Shown: in pieces, positions 35,029-44,527 of the stretch
Layout: each line of letters starts with the position of its first letter
How positions within the stretch are numbered: position 1 is the first letter of the stretch
Assembly: GCA_021555105.2 (NCBI GenBank)
Contig: CP134604.1
Coordinates: 1,860,001 to 1,924,000 of the forward strand
DNA: 64,000 nt
Direction of reading: 5' to 3'
From: Thalassospiraceae bacterium LMO-JJ14
GTDB lineage: Bacteria > Pseudomonadota > Alphaproteobacteria > Rhodospirillales > Casp-alpha2
Notes under the pieces: generated by a model
The model's input: only the letters and a program-made list of their open reading frames with translations
Told to the model about the DNA's origin: nothing
Databases searched by the model: none
Made by a program: the position numbers and the translations under genes

Positions 35029-36045
35029 ATGACCAGAAAACAATTTTTGATCGCGCTGAAGGTCGTTGTTTCCATCGGCTTGATGAGTGTCCTGATCAGC
35101 GGGATCGACCTCGGCGCCGAAAAGGACCGCATCATATCGGCCGACATCGGCCTGATGCTGGCGGCTGCTTTTGTGCTGATATTCCAGATGGGAATCGGCG
35201 GCGCGCGCTGGTGGGCGGTGATGCGTGCGATCGAGCATCCATTGCCGTGGCTTGAACTTACGCGCCTGTTCTGGATCGGTGGATTTTTCAGCCAGGCACT
35301 GCCGTCATCGGTCGGTGGCGACCCGATCCGGATTTATATGGCCTACAAGGACGGGCTGCCGCTCGGCAAATCGATCAACGGCGTGATGCTGGAACGGGTC
35401 GTAACGATCGTCGGTCTTGTCGTGCTGGTTACGGCTGTACAGCCTGCGTTCCTGCCGAAACTCGATGATCAGGCGCAGATGCTGACGCTATGGAGCCTGT
35501 TCCTGCTCGGGGTGGGAACGATCGCCGGTATTATCGTCTTGATGTGCCTCGACCGTCTGCCGGCAGCACTGACACGCTTCAGGGTTGTTCGTGGTCTGCA
35601 CGAGCTTGCCGGCGATACGCGGAAACTGTTTCTGCACCCAGGCCATGTCGTCGCCGCACTGTTTTTCGGGGTGATGACCCACATAAACATTTCATTGTGC
35701 GTCTTTCTGCTGGCGCAGGGACTTGCCGTCGATGTGACCTGGCTGGACTGCATCGTACTGATGCCGCCAGTGATCCTGGTAACCACCTTGCCGATTTCCA
35801 TAGCTGGCTGGGGCGTCCGCGAGGGGGCCATGACGGTCGCTTTTGCGCTTGTCGGCGTATCCCAGGGCGGCGCCGTCGTCCTGTCGCTGTCGATGGGCTT
35901 GCTGGCGATCGTCATTACGCTGCCGGCCGGCGTGGTCTGGTTGCTGGGCCGCAAGAAGGGCGAATCGATCTCGGTCGCCGAAGCCGAGGCTGCGGTCGAG
36001 GAAGAACTCGAGCACGCCGCCGAAAGTGCTTCCGAAAAGTCCTGA
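35029..36045 (+). CDS. Flippase-like/LPG-synthase transmembrane-domain protein (UPF0104)
   Basis: 338 residues with about eight membrane segments. GGFFSQALPSSVGGDPIRIYMAYKDG and LERVVTIVGLVVL are the hallmark blocks of the lysylphosphatidylglycerol-synthase TM family, which moves or modifies lipids. The aminoacyl-transferase half of MprF is absent, so it is probably a stand-alone lipid translocase-like protein. The C terminus is an acidic cytoplasmic tail (about 30 residues rich in Glu/Ala). No specific lipid can be assigned. Confidence 0.83.
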   Translation: MTRKQFLIALKVVVSIGLMSVLISGIDLGAEKDRIISADIGLMLAAAFVLIFQMGIGGARWWAVMRAIEHPLPWLELTRLFWIGGFFSQALPSSVGGDPIRIYMAYKDGLPLGKSINGVMLERVVTIVGLVVLVTAVQPAFLPKLDDQAQMLTLWSLFLLGVGTIAGIIVLMCLDRLPAALTRFRVVRGLHELAGDTRKLFLHPGHVVAALFFGVMTHINISLCVFLLAQGLAVDVTWLDCIVLMPPVILVTTLPISIAGWGVREGAMTVAFALVGVSQGGAVVLSLSMGLLAIVITLPAGVVWLLGRKKGESISVAEAEAAVEEELEHAAESASEKS

Positions 36046-36121
36046 ACCATCGAAGCGCGGCCTTGAACCGTGGACGCTGGCCTATACACTCGCTTAAACC
36101 GTTTTCACAGCGAGGTTCTCC

Positions 36122-37624
36122 ATGAAGGTCACGTTCACTAATCCTGCACAGCCCGCCAAGGGTATCGCCGTTGTTTTCGCCGCCGAGGGTGGCAAATGGA
36201 CATCGACGGCAGCGGCTCTCGATAAAAAACTCAATGGCACTCTCAAACGTGCCGCCAAGGCCGCCAGCTTCGATGGCAAGAAGAAACAGACGATGACGGT
36301 GCTGGCGCCGGGCGGGACCAGCCTGGACCGCGTGCTTTGTGTCGGTGTCGGCAAGCCTGGCGATATTACCGCCGAGAGCATGGCCGAAGCCGGCGGGGCG
36401 ATTTTCGCAGCCCTCAAGGGGGCGGGTAAAAGCGCTGAAATGCACGTCGACGACATTCCCAGAAGCAAACTGAAAGCCGACGAATGTGCCGCCAACCTGG
36501 CTTATGGCGCTAAGCTGCGGGCCTATAAATTCGAAAAATACAAGGGCAAGGAAAAGCAGGACAAGCAGCCGGGTATCGATACACTGTCGGTCCGGTGCAA
36601 TGGTTCCGCATCGGCCCGCTCGAGTTACGCCAATCTCGCGAAGATTGCCGATGGTGTCTACTTCACCCGCGATCTGGTGTCGGAGCCGCCGAATATTCTC
36701 TACCCGGCCGAATTCGCGAAGCGCCTGAAAAGCGATCTGACCAAGCTCGGCGTCAAAGTCACCATTCTCGGCGAGGCGCAGATGCGCAAGCTGGGTATGG
36801 GATCGCTCCTGTCCGTCGGCGACGGCAGTTCGCGCGAAAGCCAGATGGTGGTGATGGAATGGAACGGCCTGCCGGCATCCAAGAAGAAAGGCTCGAAGCC
36901 GATTTCCTTTATCGGCAAGGGGGTCTGTTTTGATACCGGCGGTATTTCTCTCAAACCGTCAGCCAGCATGGATGACATGAAATGGGATATGGGCGGCGCT
37001 GGTGTCGTTTCCGGACTGATGAAAGCGCTGGCCGGCCGCAAGGCCAAGTGCCATGTGATCGGCGCGGTCGGGTTGGTCGAGAACATGCCGGACGGCAACG
37101 CCACCCGTCCCGGCGATATCGTCAAATCCATGTCCGGACAGACCATTGAGATTCTGAACACCGATGCCGAAGGCCGCCTGGTGCTCTGCGACGTGCTGCA
37201 CTACGTCAACAGCAAGTATAAGCCGCAGTTCATGGTCGATCTGGCGACGCTGACCGGCGCGATTATCATCTCTCTCGGGGCCGAGCGCGCCGGCATGTTC
37301 ACCAACGATGACAACCTGGCTGACCGCATCTTTGCCGCCGGCGAAACCATCGGCGAGCGCGTCTGGCGTTTTCCGCTGGGCGAGGAATACGACAAGGATC
37401 TGGATACCGCTGCGGCCGATATGCGCAATATCGGATCCGGCCGCGGCGCCGGGTCGATTACGGCGGCGCAGTTCCTGAAACGCTTTGTCGGCGACACGCC
37501 ATGGGCGCATCTGGATATCGCCGGTGTGACGTGGTCCAAGAAAGACACGCCCGTGGTGCCGAAGGGCGGCACGGCTTTCGGTGTCCGATTACTGGATCGT
37601 TTCGTCGCCGATCATTACGAATAG
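36122..37624 (+). CDS. pepA: Leucyl aminopeptidase (M17)
   Basis: 500-residue cytosolic dizinc aminopeptidase. The C-terminal catalytic domain holds SFIGKGVCFDTGGISLKPS (Lys and Asp ligands) and NTDAEGRLVL (Asp/Glu ligands and the bicarbonate Arg). The N-terminal domain, residues 1-170, is the usual DNA/hexamer-contact domain. CGAGG seven bases before the ATG. In many Proteobacteria pepA precedes holC, as here. Confidence 0.96.
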   Translation: MKVTFTNPAQPAKGIAVVFAAEGGKWTSTAAALDKKLNGTLKRAAKAASFDGKKKQTMTVLAPGGTSLDRVLCVGVGKPGDITAESMAEAGGAIFAALKGAGKSAEMHVDDIPRSKLKADECAANLAYGAKLRAYKFEKYKGKEKQDKQPGIDTLSVRCNGSASARSSYANLAKIADGVYFTRDLVSEPPNILYPAEFAKRLKSDLTKLGVKVTILGEAQMRKLGMGSLLSVGDGSSRESQMVVMEWNGLPASKKKGSKPISFIGKGVCFDTGGISLKPSASMDDMKWDMGGAGVVSGLMKALAGRKAKCHVIGAVGLVENMPDGNATRPGDIVKSMSGQTIEILNTDAEGRLVLCDVLHYVNSKYKPQFMVDLATLTGAIIISLGAERAGMFTNDDNLADRIFAAGETIGERVWRFPLGEEYDKDLDTAAADMRNIGSGRGAGSITAAQFLKRFVGDTPWAHLDIAGVTWSKKDTPVVPKGGTAFGVRLLDRFVADHYE

Positions 37625-37735
37625 GCTTCGTTCGGGACGCAGCTTTGCTGCTCCTCGCGATGCGTCCGGGGTTAAAACTTCGTGCCGGGGGAGTTCGCTC
37701 AGGGCCGTCTTGAAGCATGTGAGGCTAAAAATGGC

Positions 37736-38182
37736 ATGACCGAAATCGGCTTTTATCACCTGACGCGTTCCGGCCTTGACCGGGCACTGCCGCAGCTTCT
37801 GCAGAAAACCATGGAGGCGGGGAAGCGCGCGCTCGTTGTGCTGGGCTCGGATGAGCGTGTCCACTGGTTCGACGATTACCTGTGGACGTATGATTCCGCG
37901 TCGTGGATGCCGCATGGCTCGGCTAGGGACGGCGAGCCCGAAATGCAGCCGGTGTGGCTCGATACTTCCGACGCCAATCCGAATAATGCCGAATTTCTGT
38001 TCCTGGCCGACGGCGGCGCATCGGCGCGCGTCGGGGATTTCGAACGCTGTTTCGATCTTTTCGACGGTCAGGATGAAGACGCCGTTACCGAAGCGCGGGC
38101 GCGCTGGAAAGCATTGAAGGACGCCGGGCATGAGCTCACGTACTGGCAACAGGGCGAGCGCGGCTGGGAAAAGAAGGCTTAA
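37736..38182 (+). CDS. holC: DNA polymerase III subunit chi
   Basis: 148 residues. Chi links the clamp loader to single-stranded-DNA-binding protein. Typical features: MTEIGFYHLT, LPQLLQKTMEAGKRALVV, the SDERVHWFDDYLWTYD block and PNNAEFLFLADG. ATG 37736 is chosen for conservation; GAGG lies 11 bases before it. An out-of-frame ATG sits five bases upstream. Confidence 0.94.
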   Translation: MTEIGFYHLTRSGLDRALPQLLQKTMEAGKRALVVLGSDERVHWFDDYLWTYDSASWMPHGSARDGEPEMQPVWLDTSDANPNNAEFLFLADGGASARVGDFERCFDLFDGQDEDAVTEARARWKALKDAGHELTYWQQGERGWEKKA

Positions 38183-38210
38183 CCGTAAAAAGAATATCGG
38201 GGGAAGACAG

Positions 38211-39236
38211 ATGACCAAACGCTGGGTGAAGCGGCCCGAGGGATCGACCTGGGGGGACTGGGGCGATGACGACGAGTGGGGACGGAAAAACCTTCTTACA
38301 CCTGACAAGGTCAGAGCTGGCGTTGCCGAGGTGACGGAAGGACTGACGTTCTGCCTGTCCATGCCGCTCGATATGCCGGGCGGTAATGGCGTCAATCCGA
38401 AACGCTTCCCGCCACAGTTCGGCCCCGTGTTCCACCCGCCGGGCGGCGATGCGTTCTACTACAATATGGAATGGCGGAAATGGCAGGACGGCAACATGGA
38501 TGTGTCGTCGGATGAATGCACCACATTCTGGAACCAGTATTCGACGCAGTGGGACAGCTTTGCGCACGTCGGTAGTATGTTCGATGCCGATGGCGACGGC
38601 GAGCCGGAACGGGTCTACTACAACGGCTTCCGTGCCGATGTCGACGTTCTGGGACCGGATCACCCGGACGGCATGGGCGCGCGTTCGCTTTCCGTTGCGG
38701 GGATGGCCGAGGCCTGCATGCAGGGCCGGGGTGTTATGCTGGACATGGTGGCGCACCATGGCCGCGAGCGAGTCGTTGTCGGCTATGACGAGCTGATGCG
38801 CATGTTCGAGGCTGATAACATTGTCGTCGAAGAAGGCGATTTCTTTCTGTTCCACACCGGTTGGGACGACATGATCTTCGAGATGGACGGCAATCCGGAC
38901 GCCAAGAAACTGCATTCCAGCGGCGCCGTGCTGGATGGTTATGACGAGAAGCTTTTGCAGTGGATTACCGACAGCGGCGTTGTTGCCCTTATTTCAGACA
39001 ATATGGCGGTTGAGGATTCTCATGGATATGGCGAGACCCAGGGTGGGTGTTCGCGTCTGCCGCTGCACCGTCATTGCCTGTTCCGTCTTGGCGTCCATCT
39101 TGGTGAGATCTGGCATCTTTCAGAACTGGCCAAGGCGCTCAGGGAGCGGGGCCGCTCGCGGTTCCTGCTGACGGCACCGCCGTTGCGGCTGCCAGGCGCG
39201 GTGGGATCGCCGGCGACACCTGTCGCCACGATCTGA
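38211..39236 (+). CDS. Cyclase/kynurenine formamidase-like hydrolase
   Basis: 341-residue member of the cyclase family (PF04199). The metal-binding segment reads QYSTQWDSFAHVG, the variant found in long family members in place of HxGTHxDxPxH. Later blocks are ARSLSVAG, RGVMLDMVAHHG and FLFHTGWDD. Known relatives hydrolyse N-formylkynurenine or cyclic amides/esters; the substrate is unknown. GGGGGAAG precedes the ATG. Only three bases separate it from the CoA-transferase, so the pair probably shares a pathway. Confidence 0.8.
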   Translation: MTKRWVKRPEGSTWGDWGDDDEWGRKNLLTPDKVRAGVAEVTEGLTFCLSMPLDMPGGNGVNPKRFPPQFGPVFHPPGGDAFYYNMEWRKWQDGNMDVSSDECTTFWNQYSTQWDSFAHVGSMFDADGDGEPERVYYNGFRADVDVLGPDHPDGMGARSLSVAGMAEACMQGRGVMLDMVAHHGRERVVVGYDELMRMFEADNIVVEEGDFFLFHTGWDDMIFEMDGNPDAKKLHSSGAVLDGYDEKLLQWITDSGVVALISDNMAVEDSHGYGETQGGCSRLPLHRHCLFRLGVHLGEIWHLSELAKALRERGRSRFLLTAPPLRLPGAVGSPATPVATI

Positions 39237-39239
39237 TCG

Positions 39240-40457
39240 ATGCTGCAGCAACGCGAATTCAATCCCGATCAGCCGCAGCCGCTCGAGGGTGTGCGGGTGC
39301 TGGACCTCTGTCGCCTCGTGTCGGGCAATATGCTGACCCATCAGCTGGCCGATTTCGGCGCCGAGGTGATCAAGATCGAACCCGCCGGCAAGGGCGATCC
39401 GCTGCGTGCCTGGACGCAAGGCGGGATCGGCACGTTCTGGAAAGCGTATTGCCGCAACAAGAAAAGCATGGCGATCGATTTTCGCGCCGAGGGCGCCACC
39501 GAGGTCATCCTCAAACTTTGTGAAACAGCGCAGGTCCTGGTCGAGAATTTCCGCCCGGGCCGGCTGGAAGAAATGGGGCTGGCCCCGGATATCCTGCTGG
39601 CCCGTAATCCGAAGCTGATCATCGTACGGATTTCCGGTTTCGGCCAGACCGGTCCGTATCGCGAGCGCCCGGGATTCGGATCGCTGGTCGAGGGTATGTC
39701 GGGCTTTGCCTACCGTAACGGTTTTCCCGACCGGCCGCCGCTTTTGCCGCCCATTGCCATGGCCGACATGATTGCCGGTCTGCAGGGGGCCTATGCGACC
39801 ATGGTGGCGTTGCGTGAAGTCGAGTTGAAGGGCGGCAAAGGACAGGTGATCGATATGTCCCTGCTGGAACCAATCCTGTCCACGCTGGGGCCGTCGGCCA
39901 TGGATTACCTTGCCACGGGCGAGGTCGCGGAAAGGGTCGGGAACCGTTCGAACACATCGGCGCCGCGCGATGTATACACGACCCGCGACGGGGGCTTCAT
40001 TTCGCTCTCGGCTTCCATCCAGCAGATGGCCGAGCGCGTATTCCGCACCATCGGCCGCGAAGACATGATCGACGATCCGCGTTACCGCACCAACGCCGAG
40101 CGGGTGGCGCGCCGCGACGAGGTGAATGACATTGTCGCCGAATGGGTGGCGGCGCGCGATATGGATGAAGTCCTGGAAATTTTCGATGCGGCGGGCGTTA
40201 CGGCCGCGCCGATCTATAATGCGGCTGATATTCTCGACGATCCGCACGTGAATGAGCGGGGCGTGCTGGTCGAAGTGCCGGACGACGATCTGGGCCGTGC
40301 GCCGATGCACAATATCCATCCGTATCTTTCTGAGACACCCGGCGGCTTTCGTATTCGGGCGCCGAAGCTCGGCGAGCATACCGATGACGTGCTCGGCAAT
40401 GGCGGCTTTAGTGCTGAAGAGGTCGAAAGCCTGCGCCGACAGAAAATCGTCTTTTAA
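39240..40457 (+). CDS. CaiB/BaiF family CoA-transferase
   Basis: 405-residue class III CoA-transferase. EGVRVLDLCRLVSGNMLTHQLADFGAEVIKIEP is the signature N terminus; VLVENFRPGRLEEMGL and ISGFGQTGPYRERPGF follow. The catalytic Asp is probably in PIAMADMIAGLQGAYA. These enzymes move CoA between an acyl-CoA and a free acid. Here it would activate a product of the neighbouring hydrolase, though this is only contextual. Its TAA shares TTAA with the stop of the opposing MFS gene. Confidence 0.9.
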   Translation: MLQQREFNPDQPQPLEGVRVLDLCRLVSGNMLTHQLADFGAEVIKIEPAGKGDPLRAWTQGGIGTFWKAYCRNKKSMAIDFRAEGATEVILKLCETAQVLVENFRPGRLEEMGLAPDILLARNPKLIIVRISGFGQTGPYRERPGFGSLVEGMSGFAYRNGFPDRPPLLPPIAMADMIAGLQGAYATMVALREVELKGGKGQVIDMSLLEPILSTLGPSAMDYLATGEVAERVGNRSNTSAPRDVYTTRDGGFISLSASIQQMAERVFRTIGREDMIDDPRYRTNAERVARRDEVNDIVAEWVAARDMDEVLEIFDAAGVTAAPIYNAADILDDPHVNERGVLVEVPDDDLGRAPMHNIHPYLSETPGGFRIRAPKLGEHTDDVLGNGGFSAEEVESLRRQKIVF

Positions 40458-41590
40458 GGATCGTTTCGCCTGCGGCGGATGCTCCAGGCCAGGATCATGC
40501 CGATCCCCCCCATGCCGGCCATGGCCAGATATGCCTGCCCCTGATAGGCACCATAAAGGTGACCGGACAAATAACTGGTAAGGCCGATGCCAAGGCCGGA
40601 AACCAGTAACGCATAGACCGTCTGTGCCGTCGCCGAAACTTCGTCGGGCATGCGGTCGGCGATGAAATGAATGGCACCGAGATGTGCCGCGCCGAAGGTG
40701 AATGCATGCAAAAGCTGCAGCAAGACAATGACCGGCATGTCGACCGCGTAGGCGGTCAGTGACCAGCGGATGAGACAGGCCAGTCCGCCCAGCGCGATCA
40801 GTCGTGCCGGGCCGATCCTGCGGATGGCGTTGGCGGCGAAGACGAAAAGAATAACCTCGGCAATGACGCCTTCGGCCCAAAGCATGCCGATGACGCCTTC
40901 GCCCAATCCCATGCGCAGCCAGTTCAGGGTGCCGAAGCCGTAATAAAGGGCATGCGATCCCTGTATGCACGCCGTCGCCGCAACGAACACCAGAAATGTC
41001 CTGTCGGTCAGAACATGCGTCAACGGGGCGGTTTCCTTTGTCGCGGCCCGCGTGCGGAGATCCGGCAGGAGCAGGCTGCAAAGCACGGCGATCAGGATTG
41101 CAACGGCGATGCTGGTCCAGATCATCCCGGGATCGGCGCCCTTGAGGAAGAAGCCGACACCCGATGCACCGACAATGAATGTCAGCGACCCCCATAACCT
41201 TACCCGCCCGTAATCGATCCCGTGATTGCGCACGCCGATCATCGACAGGCTGTCGCTGAGCGGCATCAGCGGCCCGAGCACACCGGCGAAGCAAGCCTGC
41301 AGCATCAGGATCGCTATGAAGTCGTCCAGCAAGGCGAACGGCAAAAACAACAAGAACGCGCTCAACGACAATGCGACGATTGGCCGTTTGCGCTCGCCCA
41401 GGCGGTCGCAGAATCGCGCGATCAAAGGGCTGATAAAAACCCGAACGACACTGCCTGCGGCCAGAACCATGCCGATTTCCGATGCAGAAAGTCCTTTCGC
41501 GGAAAGCCAGACCGGCCAAAACGGCATCATGATGCCGATGACCAGAAACATGCCGCCGAAGTGCAGGGACAGGCGGAGTGCGGTGCTCAT
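40454..41590 (-). CDS. MFS transporter (HcaT/LacY-like group)
   Basis: 378 residues, 12 predicted membrane segments, with family features SLHFGGMFLVIGIMMPFWPVWLSAKGLSASEIG at the N terminus (LacY/phenylpropionate-permease style) and ARFCDRLGERKRPI as the loop 2-3 motif. Substrate unknown; the relatives carry aromatic acids or nucleosides. Its ATG overlaps the stop of the BtuF-like gene (ATGA), so the two are coupled. Its stop overlaps the CoA-transferase stop. Confidence 0.82.
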   Translation of the reverse strand: MSTALRLSLHFGGMFLVIGIMMPFWPVWLSAKGLSASEIGMVLAAGSVVRVFISPLIARFCDRLGERKRPIVALSLSAFLLFLPFALLDDFIAILMLQACFAGVLGPLMPLSDSLSMIGVRNHGIDYGRVRLWGSLTFIVGASGVGFFLKGADPGMIWTSIAVAILIAVLCSLLLPDLRTRAATKETAPLTHVLTDRTFLVFVAATACIQGSHALYYGFGTLNWLRMGLGEGVIGMLWAEGVIAEVILFVFAANAIRRIGPARLIALGGLACLIRWSLTAYAVDMPVIVLLQLLHAFTFGAAHLGAIHFIADRMPDEVSATAQTVYALLVSGLGIGLTSYLSGHLYGAYQGQAYLAMAGMGGIGMILAWSIRRRRNDP

Positions 41591-42417
41591 GACGCTATCG
41601 TTTCAGCAAAATTCTTCAGATAGCCAAGTCCGCTTATGGCGCGCGATCCGTACCATGACGTCATCTCGCCATCAATCAGATGCGCCTTGTGCGCGTGTTC
41701 GGGAAACGCCGCTTGAAAAGCATCGATATCGGTTTTGCCGAAGGCATATGGCTCTGTCGAGAAAAGCACGAGATCGACATCATTCAACATGTCGACGTTG
41801 AGGGTAACTTCAGGATAACGCGCGGCGTCACCGCTAAGGGCAGGTTCGGCGCCCGGTGTTGCGGCCTGCCAGTTCACCAGCCCCAGCATGTTCGCGATAT
41901 AGGTGTCCGGGGAAATCGCCATCCACGGGTCTTTCCAGATCAGGTACAGTACACGCCGATGCGTAAACGGCCCGGTTTCAGCAAGTGCCGCATGCGCATC
42001 GTTATAGGCTGTGACCAACGTTTCTGCTTTGGCACCGGCGTTGAAAATACCGCCGATAAGCCGGAACAGTTGAATATTATCGTCCGGATGCATGGGATGG
42101 GTGACGATGACGTCGATGCCCTGGTCCCGAAGCGCATCGGCCATGTCTTTGGGGTTCTCATCGACATTCAGCAAGGCATGCGTGGGCGCCAGTTCGGCGA
42201 CGCGGTCCATTTTGATTTTCTTTGTGCCGCCGACGGAGGGGACCGTCTTGAGGCCTTCGGCTGGATGGATGCAGAATTGCGTGCGCCCGGCGAGGTTCTG
42301 TTCAAGCCCGAGATCGAATAACAGTTCTGTCAAGCTCGGCACCAGCGAAAGGATGCGCGCATCCGGAGCCTGTTCGAATGTTTGCCCAAGATAATCGGTG
42401 AGCGGGATGTGCATCAC
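41587..42417 (-). CDS. BtuF-like substrate-binding-fold protein without signal peptide
   Basis: 276 residues of the periplasmic-binding-protein family used for vitamin B12 and iron chelates (PF01497). It shows ILSLVPSLTELLFDLGL, AGRTQFCIHPAEGL and VPSVGGTKKIKMDRVAELAPTHAL. It begins directly at the fold, with no signal peptide or lipobox, so it is presumably cytoplasmic. No BtuC/BtuD-type permease or ATPase is nearby, and the downstream coupled gene is an MFS transporter. Start is GTG 42417 or ATG 42414. Confidence 0.82.
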   Translation of the reverse strand: MMHIPLTDYLGQTFEQAPDARILSLVPSLTELLFDLGLEQNLAGRTQFCIHPAEGLKTVPSVGGTKKIKMDRVAELAPTHALLNVDENPKDMADALRDQGIDVIVTHPMHPDDNIQLFRLIGGIFNAGAKAETLVTAYNDAHAALAETGPFTHRRVLYLIWKDPWMAISPDTYIANMLGLVNWQAATPGAEPALSGDAARYPEVTLNVDMLNDVDLVLFSTEPYAFGKTDIDAFQAAFPEHAHKAHLIDGEMTSWYGSRAISGLGYLKNFAETIAS

Positions 42418-42420
42418 GGC

Positions 42421-44307
42421 TCACGCCGCGCCTTCCAGCGCTTCCTGAGCTTCGAGCCAAGCCGCTTCTTCCGTTTCAAGGGCTTCCTTGATCTCAGCAT
42501 GCTTGAGCTGCAGGTCCATTAAATCACGGGTTGAATTGTTATATACTGCGGGGTCGGCAAGCTTGGCCTCAAGCGCAGTTTTTTGCTCTTCGAGTTTGGC
42601 CATCCTGGATTCCGCATTCTTGATGGCTTTGCGGAGATTTGCCGTCGCCTGACGTTGCTCGGCACGTTCCTTGCGGGCTTGTTTGCGGTTGTCGCGGCTG
42701 TGCTCGCCCTCGGTCGACTGCTTGCCGGACTGACGTTTTGCTCTGCGCGATGCCTGCAATTCAGCGGCATAATCGTCGAGTGTCCCGTCGTAGGGTAGGC
42801 AGGTGCCGTCCGCGACCAACCACAATCGGTCGGCGACCAGTTCGATCAGGTGCGCGTCGTGGCTGACCAGAATGACGGCGCCCGGGAATGCGTTAAGTGC
42901 CTGCACCAGCGCTTCACGGGCATCCACATCCAGGTGGTTGGTCGGCTCATCGAGCAAAAGAATATTCGGCTTGCCGCAGCTCATCAGCGAAAACAGCAAT
43001 CGTGCTTTCTCGCCCCCGGAAAGGTTCTCGACACGGGTGTCGGCCTTGTCCGAGGAAAAACCGAAGCGGCCAAGATGGCCACGTACCTGACTTTCCTTTC
43101 TATCGCCGAGCGCACGGGCGACATGGTCATAAGGCGTTTCATCCAGGTTTAATTCGTCCGTTTGATGCTGGGCGAAATAGCCGATTTCCAACTTCGATGC
43201 TTTGACAATCGTGCCGTCCTGCGGCTTCAGGCGCTGGCTCAACAACTTGACGAGCGTCGACTTGCCGTTGCCGTTGGCGCCGATCAGTGCAATGCGGTCA
43301 TCGGGATCGATGCGCAGGTCCAGATGTTGCAGGATTGGTTTTTTCGCCTCGTATCCGACGCTGACATCCTGAATGGCCATCAGTGGCGGCGGCGGCGGAT
43401 CCGATTCCGGGAACGAGAACTGGATGGATTTGTCCTCGATTGCGGCGGCAATGGGTTCCATTCGTTCCAGCATTTTCAGGCGGCTTTGCGCCTGTTTGGC
43501 TTTGCTTGCCTTGGCGCGGAACTTGTCGACAAAACTCTGGATGTGCGCGCGTTGGGCTTCCTGCTTCTCGCGCTGCTTGGATTCATGCATCAACCGCTCG
43601 CTACGGGTTTTTTCGAAGCGATCATAGTTCCCGGCATATCTGGTCAGCTTGAACTCTGCGAGGTGCACGATGCCATCGACAATTTGGTTCAGAAAACGCC
43701 TGTCATGTGAAATCACCAGCAAGGTGCCGTTCCACGTAAGTAGATACTGTTCCAGCCACAATGCGGCTTCGAGATCCAGGTGGTTGGTCGGCTCGTCGAG
43801 CAAAAGGAAGTCCGGGCGTGCGAACAGCGCGGCCGCCAAGGCAACGCGCATTCGCCAGCCGCCGGAATAATCGGAACAGGGACGTTGCTGGGCTGTTTCA
43901 TCAAATCCGAGACCCGCCAGAATACGGGCGGCGCGGGCCGGTGCGCGTTCGGCATCGATATCGGCCAACCGGGTATGGATTTCGGCAATGCGCATCGGGT
44001 CCTGGGCAACCTCAGCTTCGCTGAGCAGGTCGGCGCGCTCGGTATCAGCGGCCAGAACCGTATCGATCAGGCTTTCCGGCCCGGCAGGCGCTTCCTGGGC
44101 GACCTCGCCCAGACGCACGCCCTTCTGTAACTGTATCCGGCCGCCATCTGGCTGCACATCCCCGGTTATAAGACGAAACAGGGTTGTTTTGCCGGTGCCG
44201 TTACGGCCGACAAGACCCAGTTTCTGGCCGCGCTCGACGTTCAGCGACGTGCTTTCCAGAAGTGTGCGCCCGGCGATCCGGTAGGTGATGTCCTGAATGC
44301 TTAACAT
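42421..44307 (-). CDS. ABC-F family ATPase (YheS/Uup-like)
   Basis: 628 residues with two ABC domains and no membrane segment. Walker A motifs GRNGTGKT (34-41) and GANGNGKST; signatures YSGGWRMR and LSGGEKARL. Between them is a charged P-site-tRNA interaction linker, and the C-terminal 90 residues are a coiled coil (KAIKNAESRMAKLEEQKTAL). ABC-F proteins act on ribosomes at the E site to relieve stalled states. Start ATG 44307; seven upstream in-frame codons are not conserved. Confidence 0.9.
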   Translation of the reverse strand: MLSIQDITYRIAGRTLLESTSLNVERGQKLGLVGRNGTGKTTLFRLITGDVQPDGGRIQLQKGVRLGEVAQEAPAGPESLIDTVLAADTERADLLSEAEVAQDPMRIAEIHTRLADIDAERAPARAARILAGLGFDETAQQRPCSDYSGGWRMRVALAAALFARPDFLLLDEPTNHLDLEAALWLEQYLLTWNGTLLVISHDRRFLNQIVDGIVHLAEFKLTRYAGNYDRFEKTRSERLMHESKQREKQEAQRAHIQSFVDKFRAKASKAKQAQSRLKMLERMEPIAAAIEDKSIQFSFPESDPPPPPLMAIQDVSVGYEAKKPILQHLDLRIDPDDRIALIGANGNGKSTLVKLLSQRLKPQDGTIVKASKLEIGYFAQHQTDELNLDETPYDHVARALGDRKESQVRGHLGRFGFSSDKADTRVENLSGGEKARLLFSLMSCGKPNILLLDEPTNHLDVDAREALVQALNAFPGAVILVSHDAHLIELVADRLWLVADGTCLPYDGTLDDYAAELQASRRAKRQSGKQSTEGEHSRDNRKQARKERAEQRQATANLRKAIKNAESRMAKLEEQKTALEAKLADPAVYNNSTRDLMDLQLKHAEIKEALETEEAAWLEAQEALEGAA

Positions 44308-44527
44308 GGCGCGGGTCTTAGCATGCACCCGGTTTCTTCAAAAGGGGGATTCCCAGGAATATTAAATGTTTGTCCGAATACGCCAGGCTCATGTTTCCCG
44401 GGATAATATCCTGCCGGCCCGGTATGTGCTGAATACAATGCCTGGTGGGAATATTAATATATCAAATCGAGCCGTTTTATTATTGTTTACTCGTCCTGAC
44501 TGCACGATGGGCAGGTTGTCTGGCGGG

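Noticed and set aside
39120-41519. 799-codon open frame on the minus strand
   Set aside because: Runs antisense through the CoA-transferase and in another frame through the MFS gene; composition (Arg/His/Gly-rich) is that of a shadow frame.
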